64,000 nt of DNA. Source: Stromatinia cepivora. Its lineage: Eukaryota; Ascomycota; Leotiomycetes; Helotiales; Sclerotiniaceae. The stretch is from positions 248,001 through 312,000 of the forward strand of contig RCTD01000035.1 in NCBI GenBank assembly GCA_014898415.1. The letters run 5' to 3'. The notes beneath the pieces were generated by a model, which was not told the origin of the DNA, made no database searches, and worked only from the letters and a program-made list of their open reading frames with translations. Below are positions 1 through 11,907 of this stretch, piece by piece. How positions within the stretch are numbered: position 1 is the stretch's first letter; every line of letters begins with the position of its first letter. The position numbers were made by a program, and so were the translations under genes.

Positions 1-1955
1 ATATCATTGATATGAATTTTGCGGAAGAACGACGGGTTTATCTAGGATGATGGCCTCTGGGGTTTGATTTTCTTGTTCGGAAACGGGTAGCGGTACATTA
101 GAAATCCCGACCAATTTTATCAAGATTTTAGAGTTGCAGAAAGATATTCAATGAAACTAGGTCAGTATATATATACGATGAGAATGATATAACACGCATA
201 AGGGCCGAGTTAGTAGTTAAGCAAACTTTTATAGGAGCAGACTAATCGAGCATCCAGAAATCAAATTTCGGTTATATCAACAAGAATTGAGATAGTGATA
301 TGTCGTTCTAGATAAAGCTGGCTAACTCGGCTCTTCTTCGTGATAGCAATAGCAATAGTGATAGTGATAATAGATGATGCATGTGCATCAAGTTTAGTGT
401 TCTCTAATAATCTGTATAGTAGGTATTCTCCTGTTGTGACACAAAATAGATACTATTGATGTGAATGATATGGACTCTCAATGTGTTGTTTATCAATAGT
501 ATATAGTTCTAGTCATGACTTAACTGAAAGAGTTGGTATTCAGCTCCATCTAAGCCCGGATTCGGATGATAATTAAACGGTTATTGCGGACATTTTCGGT
601 TTTCCATGAAAATCTAGAGGCATAGCTCCACCCTAAGATTTCCCGCGGTTGGGTAACGATATCTCAGCCCTGTAGAATCATGGGATGGTTCAAAAAAATA
701 AATCAAAATAAAACTCAAAACCCGAATAATTGTGAAAGAAATGCCTTAATCTTTCGGATATAGGGTATGTTAATGTTATGCAATTTAGTTACCCACCTGA
801 TCATTTCTCAAGTACTGATGTTTTTGTCATCATCAACCGTATTTCATGGACAATGCTTGAGGTGAAGGGGACTAATTAGTATAAGCTGGGTTCTCGAAGC
901 TTTTGAAGCTCTTTAAGCCTCCGTAGATGTCAAGATATCCTACATGTTAATGTTTAGAAATACACCGGTGATTGTGATTTAAGATGAAAATGGATAACTA
1001 ATACTTACGCTTACGAGATCACACGCCGAGACCATACACCTTGAATATCCCGAAAAGATTAAAGCGGCAGTACTTATCCACTCGAGCTTTTCTGCGCTTT
1101 ATGTCATGACTCTGGCTACCATCAAACTTAAAAGGTGTAGTCACAGTTTAAACTTCCTTTTCCTTTAATATTCTGCGCCCAACTAGTGCATATTAGAACT
1201 GATACTCTAACGGTTCTAACCCATCATGTTATTATCCAAATCAGTACAGTACAACCGTATTTTGGGCTGTTATAACGATACCGGTATGTGAACGTAGACT
1301 AAGACTATTTCTTTTTCTCACCCCCTTCATTCCAACATTTTGGAGTAATGGAAGCGAAACACGTTCCTTCAAAGATACTTCCAACACATACCCCAGTATT
1401 CCCAGGTCCCCGACGTCGAACCTGAATACACGAAAACACATATCCCGCAATCCATTCGGTGCTAATCTACTTCACGGAGTGTAGGAGTGTTGGAGAACCC
1501 ATGTATGATTAACTATTTTACCTTCTTTCGCTGCGCGGACTTTAGAATTTCAATCCGAATGACTAGGGAGGGTCATGCATGGTCTAGGTGAACCAGCAAG
1601 GTAGCCACCTACTTTCACCTCACATAATCAAAACTATCACCCGCCGCTTCGGTCGACACTACCTAGCAAATGGCGCCCAGCACTTGGGGGATCCATTATT
1701 TAATTATTTTCATATAATTAACGGTCGACCTTTTCATGTAATCCTCGGACACATTTTTCAACCTTTACAAATTCTTAACTTTAGCTATATACTCACTCAT
1801 AAAGGCTTGTCTAGCCTTCCTTTTTGAAAGCCTTTTAACATATAATAAAAGACTTGACCCATTACGACCTTCTCAATCTTTTAGATTATATTTTTGACCT
1901 GCAATATACTTCACCATATTTTAGCACGAAGTCCGAAGATCTTGGATACTTCAAG
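1..1955. other. Intergenic region upstream of the first regulator
   Basis: No convincing gene is seen. The open frames are short, have no recognisable domain and no exon-like continuation. The last few hundred bases before 1956 are probably the promoter and 5' leader of the Zn2Cys6 regulator. An in-frame upstream ATG at 1854 lies in this stretch, but the residues it would add look like leader, not protein. Confidence 0.5.
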
Positions 1956-3479
1956 ATGACTATTTCCAATGAAATAAAACCCCCGAAAGGGTCAAAACAG
2001 CACGCACGAAAGCGCAAGAGAGATGGTACTTCAAGTGAACATTCAGGTCCCACATCTCCCAACGAAAGTGGCAAAAGAAATAAACGGGCCACGAGAGCAT
2101 GTGAGCGTTGTCGTAATAAAAAGATAAAAGTACGCATATTAAAGCATGAGAATATTCCTACCAAGATTCTAATTGTATAATAGTGTGATATTGAACGAGA
2201 CATTGCTTGCAATGCATGTGTCGATGCCAATGTGGTATGTGAGGCCGGCAATGGAAAGCACACGGAGGACAAAAAGTACCCTCCAGGGTGAGTAATTATT
2301 TTCTATCGTATGAAACAGTGTCTGACATGGGAATTCAGATACACTGAATCCCTAGAGAATACTTACCAAGCAATGGTACTTGTTATAGACAAGCTCTGGC
2401 GGATGGTAAAGAATAGAGAGGAATGGACTTTTTCAGAGCCTCGGATGAAGGATGGTGGAAAGGGACCTGTAGTCATTCATGACATAGCTCAGGCACTTGG
2501 CTGCATACGTAATGCACCTGGTCTCCCAGAGTGTTTCATTGAAAATGCGCCAGCTCTGTTGACGCGATTGTCGGCAGAAGAAATGTCGAAAGTCAAAAAG
2601 GAGGTTCAGACGGAGGGTGACACGTCTACCGAGGAAGTTTCACCAGAACAACAACTCAAATGCCCCGATTCCTTGCCTGAATTCCAAGTTGAATCACCAG
2701 TCGAGCTTCCTCCCCCAAGTTATTCGAGCCATTTTCCTCCGTCGTCCAAGGTAGAATATTTCAACAGAACTAAACCTTCCATTCAACTCCAGCTTCAATC
2801 ACCGAAAAGTCTTCCACCACAAGCACCAACGTCGAGAGCAGCAGCCATCGATCAAAGACCCGACGCTTGTAGTATGTCACATAAGGCTTCAATTAGATCA
2901 GCAAGTACGAGTCAAACCCCGAGCGTCAACATGCCCCATGGGGATATGACAAATAATTTGCCGTCAAAATTTTCCACGGGAAACTCATTCAGCAGTCGAA
3001 ACCCTGCAGCTATGGACAACCGCCGAGTACCCGGTCTAACGATACAGCCTTATCATTATCAAGAACAATCTACATTATCTGCCTCTACAGTATCATCGTT
3101 CTCGCCTACCTACCATACAAAGTCACCCTTTCAATCTACCGTCTCATCATTTTCGCCCGCCTACCAGGCGAATTCGCCCTTAACATCTTCTGAAAATTCC
3201 TACCAAACAGATTCTTCATCATCTTCATCACCATACTTGTCCACATTGCAAAAAGATCCCTATCTCTCCCCCAATTCGCCCCTTGGCGACTTTCCAGATG
3301 CGCCATTCCACGACCTGAACACGCTATTGTTGAACAAACAAGCTGCCAGCAGCTACTTTGACAGATCGCCTTACTTGGAGCCTTGCGACACCATTTTTGA
3401 CTTAGACTTTAATGACTTAGGTGGGTATTCATTTTCTGCTGAGGATGAATTTTACAGCCGCGAATTGTGCAATATTTAA
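1956..3479 (+). CDS. Zn2Cys6 (Gal4-type) transcription factor, three exons
   Basis: A DNA-binding regulator of the fungal binuclear zinc cluster class, acting in the nucleus. Exons are 1956-2129, 2184-2287 and 2339-3479; introns have GT..AG ends and phases join cleanly, giving 472 residues. The six zinc ligands are C49, C52, C59, C67, C70 and C77 (spacing CX2CX6CX7CX2CX6C). The first intron splits the cluster exactly before C59. A YTESLE segment follows the cluster, as in many relatives. The C-terminal half is rich in Ser, Pro, Thr and Gln, including two related Ser-Thr-rich repeats near the 3' end, and ends acidic, as expected of a disordered activation region. No fungal_trans middle domain is evident. 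The start at 1956 is chosen over in-frame 1854 because the upstream residues look non-coding. Target genes cannot be told from the sequence. Confidence 0.88.
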
Positions 3480-6400
3480 GACGATGAGTCTCGGTTCAGG
3501 GCAGAGAGCATCTTGGTCCTTTCAATGAAATCGTTCAGGACCTTCTCCTGGCAACTATAGATATTTACTGCCTTTACGATGGGGGACAATTTAGTCCGAT
3601 TTGTATCCACACCTTTCTTAGCATTCCGCCTCCTTGGGATTGGGAAACGACTTGGTTTGAGGAGAAGTGTGTTACGTGTTAGGAGGGAGAAAACTATTTG
3701 ACGAGGTCACGATTTACTGGCTACGGCGTTTGGGAGACTGGAACCGATACCATGGCGTTTATTAGATGACACGGAATGTCAACGTTGGGATTTAAGTTGG
3801 CTTGGAATGGTCTACACTTTGTACATTTAGGATTTGCTGTAATTCAACTTCTCGAAGTTGGAAGTACGGATAAACAGGTCTGAGTAATATTCTTTTATTG
3901 TTGAAGAGGACTAGTCAGCCAAAAAACTACTCTAGGGTCTCAGCGCAAAACTCTACAGTAACCCTACTTTGTTCTAGAGTGGAAAGAAACTTCACTCCAA
4001 GCGTATCCAATAGAAGGCACTTCGTCTTCTCTATCTTTGGTAGTAAAGTGCTGGATTCCAAAAGAGTGATGCGACACGTTCTCGGCTCTAACGTAGGATT
4101 TGAAAGACAGAGTGGACCCTCCTTCAGTGAATCGGGTCTTTATTATCTACCAGGGTGTCAACATCGATATGGAGTATCAAGGTACAGAGTTTATATCATG
4201 TATAACAACAAACAAAATGTTGTAAGGCTCGGCTGCATTCATATTTCCATTCCCGAAAGAGAAGGGAAATAGCCAGTAGTTCGTAGACAGTGGACACCAA
4301 GCAGCCACATGTTGATTATTAACACCATTGCTTACCGATATTTCGACGTCGTAGTACGCCAATGAGAAGCTTACGGTGCGGAGTTTATGCATGTCCGGCA
4401 TACACAAGGGATTTAAATGTCCAGCCGCGTGATGTAAGTGTTTTGTTTCCTTTTTCATAACTTTAGGGGCTCGGATGCTTTCGATGCGTTCTTGAGTTAT
4501 GAAATTACTACAGACCTTAGCCGTTTTGAAATCTGTACAGAAGAATTTTTTCTTCTCTCATGATCAGTCATGATGAGTGATGTTCTTCAAAACCCCCCGC
4601 TATATCCGCTCTATCCATCTAGGACAATAAATGACATCACGAATTATTACAATGATTACATAACTAATCATCGCGGGATTTGCTCTCACATCGCCAAATC
4701 CCGCAAGGGATAGATAGTGTCAACGTCAATGACAAATCGACGAACGTTGTAAGTGTGCCGAATTACCGTCGGGTACGCTATCTGATGTAGTAGGTGAGCG
4801 AGTTAAATCTTGTTTAGATATATTACGAATTCAATCAGCGCGGATATAAAAAGATAAATATCTGATAAAAGCGAATGCGAGATCCGAGGATCTTCTAATT
4901 TAGGCTAGCATGCTGCTTCTAGGCAAATCCTTTCAGTGGAGAGATTTACGACGATTAGATTCCTATTTCTACCGCGTAATTAACGTTTTCGTATGCATCC
5001 AACGTATTGTATCCCCTTTTAGACACAATGATATTATACGAATTAACATTGCGAATCCGAAAGCAACAAACGAACGAATCCCAACGGTTTCCGCGTCGGG
5101 CCCGAGTATGGATCCTGGAATCCGAAATACACGCCCCTCCGGAGAATTTCGAACGCCGTGTGAGGTGAGGTTAGTGGCTGAATGACAAGGTGTCCCAATG
5201 CATGCACCCGCCGCAGAAAGCTTCTTACATGGACACGGGACATGGGTTTGCGCCTACGGAGTACAAATATTCTTATGATTTGTGATCCCTGAGGCGGATC
5301 TGATATAAGATGGGATTTTTATGTTTGTGTTGAATGTGTTCCCGACAAAAAAAATTTGTGCAGGTTTGACCCCCTACCCAATAGTTGGGGAACCGCTGTT
5401 TCGTTTCTTGTGAAATGGAACCTTTTCTACTGGAGACGAGATATGTCTTGAGATGAAATATGAGATGAGGTGAAATATGAGATGAGATGAGATGAAATAT
5501 GAGATGAGATGAGATGTAAGGTCCAGCCCTGAGGATCACAACACCTTTTTATTTCGTGCCGCTAATACACTGCGGGGGAGGTAGCCAAAGAGGGTGGAGG
5601 CTTAGTTATAAAGTGCTGATGACTCGGGTCTACGTACCGTGAGACACTCACTGGTTGGAATTGCGCTTTTTCAATTTGAATGTTGTAGGTATCTGACCTG
5701 TCTGCCATGCTCATGATTGGATAGTAAGAGAGCTGCTTTGTCTTTTATTGAGATGAGTGTACTCTGTAAGCAATCAAGTGTTATGTTTCAGTTGCTGTCA
5801 GCATGCATTATGGCTATGTATGCTGTCAGCTTAAAATTTCTAGGTACTCAGTACTACCCTTTGAGAACCCTGGCATACGTTGCATGTTGCAACATGTCTA
5901 CTTTTATAGGCAACACAAAAACATTCAACGAACATATCAGGTTGTCTACATCGAATGACTCGGGCATAGCGATATCGTAAACAACTTGTATTGATTGGTC
6001 GCCCTTGAAGTCAAAGGGGATAATATCTCGGCGATTACTCCAATACTCATCTTCGGGGGAAGTATCCTCAGAAATTTCCATTTGTCGCAGAAATTTTGGG
6101 GATTAATTTTCGGCATTTTACGAGTACTTTTCCCAGACAGAAAGTTTCTGCTTGAAAGAAGATATTGCCAATATCATCACTTGATCGCATGGTTTCTCGT
6201 TGACTCACTCTAGGAAAGTGCTTAAAGCGGATTCAAAACCCAGTCTAATCGAGTTGCTTGCGACGAGAATCTATACAAATACTTTGGTCGAGTTACAAGT
6301 AGATACAGTAGGCTATTCGAGGTGTTCTCCTTTCTTCATGCGAATGGCCATATATGGGAGTTTTCGCGTTTATTTTTTCATTGCTTTCTCTCCATTTATA

Positions 6401-7358
6401 GCGGATTATCCATCTTTCTTTCAGTAAGATATTGTTGAGAAAGGCTAATGACATGATTATGGAGCTAGTTAAGAATGCATTGCTCTGGATTTCTTCCTTG
6501 TATTATTGAAATACCTATACCCTGAAGCAATATTTTCTTCTCTTGAGAACCTGTATGATCGAGTCCGCTTCTTCTTTTTTCCCCCTTCTCCCTTGGTGAT
6601 ATCAAAAGACCAAAGGTACATCTACAGTTTCAGTGAATCTGTTAATCTGGACTGCAATGCGACTTGGACCTTTCAGGGTCTGATTCTTCGAGAGTGCTTT
6701 GATCATTCTACCATACTTATTATTTTAAATAGATCCAAAAATCAGAAATCTCTTATGTTTAAACTGTAGTCCGGTATTAGATACAATGTACCGTCGCATG
6801 AGAATCAGACGAAAGTTAGATACTACTCTTTGCTGGACTCTCGCAGTGTAAACTTTACACAAACTATTCTTCTGTGTTTGACCATTTGGACCTTACATAC
6901 AAACCAGGTTTGAATAATTTCACCATTTCAGAACTCCAAATCATATTCACACATTCTTATTAGAGCTAAAGGTTGAGTGGGATCGCATTTTCTAGTATAA
7001 TGAGCTGCTGCCTTACCGTGGACTGTCTATAGATTCAGTCGCACAATCTCAAACTCAGCCTTTTTTCCTCCTGAATACATCAGTTTCTCAAATTTCAAGA
7101 GCCACGATCGGTCAATTAACCCTGAACCCCTCTCCATCGAAAAATCAATCCCCAAATCACTCCAAGCAATATCCACTTCCACTTCTGATATCTTCTCTTA
7201 GGCGTATGATAATAGACTCTCACATTAATACGTTAGATTTCGATCCTGTGTGTATTCTCCGTGGAGAACTCGGTGGATGCATGGCGCAAATTGAGAAAAT
7301 CGAAGATGTTGGGAAAATTTCTGCCATCACTTTTATTAATGAAACCCGAAGATTGTAT
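3480..7358. other. Gene-poor stretch between regulator and ankyrin relic
   Basis: About 3.9 kb without a gene I can support. Open frames of 60-125 residues occur on both strands, but none shows a domain, signal peptide or spliced continuation. The region just before 7359 may contain more of the decayed ankyrin gene, because short plausible coding snatches occur from about 7210 on, yet no clear motif is left there. Confidence 0.45.
5452..5516. repeat. Purine-rich microsatellite (GAGAT/GAAATAT mix)
   Basis: Alternating GATGAAATAT and GAGATGAGAT blocks run for about 65 bases in intergenic DNA. Nothing links them to a gene. Confidence 0.8.
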
Positions 7359-7985
7359 AAATAAGAAGAAATGCTTAATGCAGCTTGCAGCTTTACTATA
7401 TGCCCCTGGCTAGGAGATTGCAATGCGATTCTTGAACTATTGAAAGTGGGTGCTGATATTAATACAAAATGAAGTAAAGAACCTGGGGAAATTACACCTT
7501 CATTCGTCGCGATTAATAATGAAAAAATACAGAGGTTAATACAGATATAAATGAAATCTCCAAAGACATAAGAACAATTTCGAATTTGCCGCACTTGCAT
7601 TTATTATCCATTCGCAAAAGAAAGATATTGTATCAAATCTGACATAAACACTCCAGAAACGTTTGTGTGCATGTTCAAGGGTTATTAGTACGCCAGGGCA
7701 CGAAATGAGATATCGTGGATGAAAGAGGGAGAACAGCATTAGAGGTGGCGGTCAAGAAAGGATATAAGTTGTTGGCTATGGATACAGTGGTGAAGGGGGC
7801 GGATTTGAATATGAGGGTTGGGAAAAATGGGGATACGAGACGGTTAGGGTCGACCATATGAAGTCTCTTGGAGTTTTATTAAGGAAAATGGTGGGTTTGG
7901 AGTATGAGAATAAGTTTGGTGGGATGGCCTTGGATATTGCGGAGGAGAGGAGATCGGAAAACCACTGTTCTGTTAGAGGGGAGTG
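7359..7985 (+). pseudogene. Decayed ankyrin-repeat gene
   Basis: Several plus-strand pieces in shifting frames read as ankyrin repeats. One near 7420-7465 gives AILELLKVGADINTK. A second near 7715-7805 gives GRTALEVAVKKGYKLL followed by VVKGADLNM. A third near 7870-7955 gives FGGMALDIAEER. Stops and frame changes separate them, so no intact product is possible. The ALxxAVxxG and LLxxGADxN signatures are typical of ankyrin helices and loops. Ankyrin proteins mediate protein-protein contacts, but this copy looks dead. It resembles the broken ankyrin gene at 42564-44309 in style: both have an EEM/EEV-type lead-in to the repeats. They may be members of one expanding and decaying family. Confidence 0.72.
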
Positions 7986-8235
7986 AGGTTGGGATGAATA
8001 GATGATGGAAGGAAGGTTTTGAATGAATTCCGTATATTAATTCTATTTTGTTTATTGACTTCATTTGGAGCACTGAATCCACCCAGATCACTAAACTATT
8101 GTTCAAAATTCACAGCAACCGGACTGTTGAAAGCTTCCGAAGGTAGACCGCAGTCTAGACTAATTTGGGAAAAAAAGAAGTTAAATGCAGATATTTGTAG
8201 GCTGAAGTGAAAAGACTCTCAAGCAAGCTTTTAAA

Positions 8236-9375
8236 CTAGGGATACATAACGACCATTTTTCCAGGCTCAGGATTCTGAACCGCAACTCTGAGGCCTTCAT
8301 CCCACTGCTCGATTGAAAATTCACCGATGATTTCATTGCCACCAGCCTTTCCGAGCTTCAATAACCCACTCTCCACAAGCTTAATCAGTCCTTTTACGTC
8401 TTCCCTCTCATACATATACTGTCCCCGAATCGTAAGGTTGTTCATCACGGCCATCATGTATGGAATATCAATATCATTAGTCGGCACTCCCATCAGTGAT
8501 GCTCTCCCATAATTCTTCAATGACATCAAACAAGCTCTAATGTGGCTCGAACCATTTGCCTCCTTGGGCGATAAATCCAAATACGCATCAATCGGACCAA
8601 AAGCTTTGATTTTCGCAAGATCTTCCTCGTAGTTTCCAGAGGTCTGCACAATCTCGACGCGTTGATTTGCTGCTGCAAGTTTCTGCAATTTTGGCAAGTT
8701 CCTACTAACGGCAATGACACGTGCACCCATTGCTGATGCTACTTCAACTGCAGCACTGGTGAATGAACCTGTTGCAGGCGCTACAATGACAGTTTCTCCA
8801 GGCTTGAGATCAATTCCTCGAAATCCTCCATAGGCTACCAGGTGTCGAGCAAGTATTGAAAGGTCGCCAAGAGAATAACCAAGGCCTCCTTCTGCAGGAC
8901 TGCCCAAGAGACGTTTCTCGTTTAATGCATAAACATTCTCAAGTGGTGCCTTCACATATTCGGCTGATAGACCATTACGCCAAGCCTCGATGAGTTTCTT
9001 TGCTTTGGGGTCTTGTCCAAATACGCCAATTCCCCATAGTATTTGGACATCGGAATTATCGCGACCACGAACAAAGGGCTCGATGGTTACGAGCTGGCCG
9101 ATGGATAAAGTGGTGGTGTCTGGACCGGTGGCTGCGACACGACCAACAGCACGACCGCCGGGAATGAGAGGCACGGGGACGCAGAGGTAGGGGACATCCC
9201 CATCCATAATCTGTTGGAAATACGGATCAATGCTCGTAGCGAGAATTTTGACGACGAGACTCCCCGGACCGGGTTGGGGTGTTGGGACGGTCTTGACGGT
9301 GAAAGGCTGGCCCTGGGCTTCGACGTAAAGTGCCCTCATGGTGGTTGGAAGGGGAGTTTCAGCTAGTGAAGACAT
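8236..9375 (-). CDS. Zinc-independent medium-chain dehydrogenase/reductase (quinone-reductase-like)
   Basis: A single-exon, 379-residue NAD(P)-dependent oxidoreductase of the medium-chain dehydrogenase/reductase (MDR) superfamily, probably cytosolic. The N-terminal GroES-like domain covers about residues 13-150, with PGPGSLVVKI and an IPGGRAVGRV strand. A Rossmann domain follows, with the nucleotide loop around VIVAPATGSFTSAAV and a basic-strand end AVSRN. The zinc-type GHE signature of alcohol dehydrogenases is missing, so it should be a zinc-free enoyl/quinone reductase-like member. Length is normal and both ends are intact. It is divergently arranged with a Zn2Cys6 regulator whose ATG lies about 600 bases away, a layout often seen for a pathway regulator and its target. 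The substrate cannot be deduced. Confidence 0.88.
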   Translation of the reverse strand: MSSLAETPLPTTMRALYVEAQGQPFTVKTVPTPQPGPGSLVVKILATSIDPYFQQIMDGDVPYLCVPVPLIPGGRAVGRVAATGPDTTTLSIGQLVTIEPFVRGRDNSDVQILWGIGVFGQDPKAKKLIEAWRNGLSAEYVKAPLENVYALNEKRLLGSPAEGGLGYSLGDLSILARHLVAYGGFRGIDLKPGETVIVAPATGSFTSAAVEVASAMGARVIAVSRNLPKLQKLAAANQRVEIVQTSGNYEEDLAKIKAFGPIDAYLDLSPKEANGSSHIRACLMSLKNYGRASLMGVPTNDIDIPYMMAVMNNLTIRGQYMYEREDVKGLIKLVESGLLKLGKAGGNEIIGEFSIEQWDEGLRVAVQNPEPGKMVVMYP

Positions 9376-9974
9376 GGTTAAGTTAATGCGGTACGCGAGA
9401 TCAATTGAGGTAAGATATATTGTTTGGTTGCTGGCTTAAGGTGTAAAGAAAAGCATTTATATATTGTCCTTATATTAACTCCCTTCTCATCGCGAGGCAA
9501 CATACAACCTCGATAAGTCCGTACAAGGACCATCGTAATTGCGTGAGCATAGATCCGTTAACTCCATTATTGATGTTGGCAAGAAATTATTTCATCATCT
9601 TATGTCATGATTTTTGAATCCTCAAAGCTGTCGTGAAGATGGATGGAATTCTTAAAATACGATTCGGGGTTAGGCTCAAGTGACTGACCTCTAATAATGC
9701 ACGCTGCAATACTCTAGACGATATATGGACTAGTGGTATTCTGAATACGAAATGTGGTTAGCGTGAAAGTCAGAAGTGGGGCGGAATGGGATATATCAAT
9801 CTCCATCCTCTTGAAGCATCTTCCCCTTCATCAGCTCGCCTATTTTTCCTTCTGTCGTATTTATTTAGATTTCTTTTTATTTTCAACGAGTACGTAGCAG
9901 CAAAATCACAGGAGAAGATCATAACAGAATTACGCCAAGCATCTGCTCGAAACGACCCGGTGACCGACCTTGGC
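9376..9974. promoter_or_regulatory. Shared divergent promoter region
   Basis: This roughly 600-base gap separates the ATG of the minus-strand reductase from the ATG chosen for the plus-strand Zn2Cys6 regulator, so it must hold both promoters. The plus-strand frame stays open upstream to 9786 with a hydrophobic stretch, but the ATG at 9975 just before the zinc cluster is the more natural start. No specific binding site is claimed. Confidence 0.5.
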
Positions 9975-11303
9975 ATGTCGACCAATACGGAAGCCTATGC
10001 TGGGAAAGACAACCAGCGAAAGCGGAGAGTCCATAAAAAGTCACGGAAGGGATGTCGAAATTGTAAATTGCGGAGAGTGAAGGTAAGACACTATTCTTGG
10101 ATTTCCGGCTTAGGACATTTGGCTGATCCAAATAATGGTCTTTAGTGCGATGAGACAAGACCGAATTGCTTAAAGTGTAGAGATTACGGATATGCATGTA
10201 ATTATGACCCAAGAACGCCGGATTTAGAGATGGCCTGTTCTGAAACATCTTCAACCATAAAGTTACCTCAACAACTTGGAGAATCTTCATGGCCTATCAT
10301 TCGCACTCCAATTTCACGAAAACCCAACATCCCTACCACTCTAGAACCGCCTTACACCATCGGTGATGATAACTCATTTTGTGAGATGGATAGACAGAGC
10401 CTCTATCGATTAGATCGCTTTCGTCGCCGAACTGTCCTTTCATTGGGGACACCAACTGTTACTGGAGTGTTCCAAGAATTCGCCGCCCCAATGGCCTGTG
10501 ATCATCCATTCCTTATGCACACCCTTCAAACTCTAACTGCCTGCCACGATCGATACCTTACCCTCCACGAAGCAGAATCATCGCAGCGCACACCGGCAGA
10601 AGTCTATCACCTAGCTCGTGCCGCATCTCTCTTTAATCAGAAACTCTGCGCGCCCATTGCAAACAACGATAAGGATGCTTTGTGGGCCACGGCAGCACTT
10701 CTTGGGATTGTAGCTATGTCATCGATCGAAGCTTCCTCGCCCTATGAGGCATGGCCTCTCACTCCATATGCAGGCACTGACCTCGACTGGCTGCGTATGA
10801 GCGAATGTAAGACCGTTATCTTTGAGCTCACAGATCCGACGCGCGAAGATAGCATTTTTCATGCCATGTCTACCGAGTATAACAATCTTCATTACAAACG
10901 CGATGAAAACCTTGATCTTTCATCCCTTCCCACTCATTTTGTCGAACTGTTCGATTTAGACGAGTACTCCACCACCATGAACAATCCATATTACTTGACG
11001 ATCAAAGCTCTCGAGCGAATTATGAAAATTGAATGCAATCGATCAGCCATGTTATCTTTCTTCGGATTTTTAACCAGCATGTCGCCTCAATTCAAAATTC
11101 TTTTGAAAATGAGAGATCCTAGAGCCTTAATTCTACTTGCATATTGGTATGGAAAAGTCTGGAAGATGGTCTGGTGGGCTGAACGCAGAGCGACTTTGGA
11201 ATGTCAGGCGATATGTATCTACTTGGAGAGATACCACGGTGATAATCCATTGATACGGGAAATGCTTCTGGTCCCAAAGCGAGAGTGTGGTCTAATCAAT
11301 TAG
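9975..11303 (+). CDS. Zn2Cys6 transcription factor with UPC2-like C-terminal domain
   Basis: A nuclear regulator of 421 residues encoded by exons 9975-10082 and 10146-11303; the intron falls exactly before the third cysteine. Zinc ligands are C27, C30, C37, C44, C47 and C54 (CX2CX6CX6CX2CX6C), preceded by a basic KKSRKG run. The remainder, about residues 130-400, has the alpha-helical arrangement of the family related to the sterol uptake regulator UPC2 (LYRLDRF..., HPFLMHTLQTLTACHDRY, LWATAALLGIVA). Members of that family respond to sterols or control secondary metabolism, so a function by name alone is not safe. The adjacent divergent reductase gene is a plausible target. A longer N-terminus from 9786 is possible but less likely. 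Confidence 0.87.
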
Positions 11304-11621
11304 GGGAGTATTTTGTCATTTGACCGCCATTGGTAGAAAGTAGTGAGAATAAATGAAATACACAGGAATGAATATATGTGACCGGTCTTTGGGGTTTCCA
11401 GCAGAGCCGGTATAATGCTGAACTGCAGGGTGCGATTGTAATACAGTTGTGTATGAACTAGATAGATATCTGGGTCAGATTAAATTGTTTGTTCAATGCG
11501 CTTACCGCTTAAAGATTTTGGGTAAATAAATGTCCATCCTCGGGACTGCCAAAATGGGAAGGAAAGGCGTCTTCAAGACATTACATTCATTAATTCAACC
11601 CATCTCCTACAAGCTCCAGAG

Positions 11622-11623
11622 CC

Positions 11624-11654
<31 letters not shown>
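11622..11654. repeat. Homopolymer junction, 23 C followed by 10 A
   Basis: An uninterrupted run of 23 C is followed at once by 10 A in the gap between the regulator and the phosphatase gene. Runs this long are prone to length change and to sequencing error, so the exact count may be wrong. The rest of the 11304-11907 gap shows nothing else. Confidence 0.9.
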
Positions 11655-11907
11655 GAGCTAAAATTAGCACGCGCGAACGAAATGATTGGAGTAGCGAGTA
11701 AGAGATATGAAATGGAACAAGTGAGTATGGTGATGTAATTCACATTCAACTTTTGCTTGGGGGTTTTCAATGGAATGTAGCCTGAACGCCTTATGCACCG
11801 TCGAATGGACAAAACTTCGAATCCATAAGATTTCTCAACTCAAGAGTTTTGTTAAACTATAATCAGATCTAGAATTATGCTCAAAAAAACGTGGCCATCT
11901 TGTTCAA

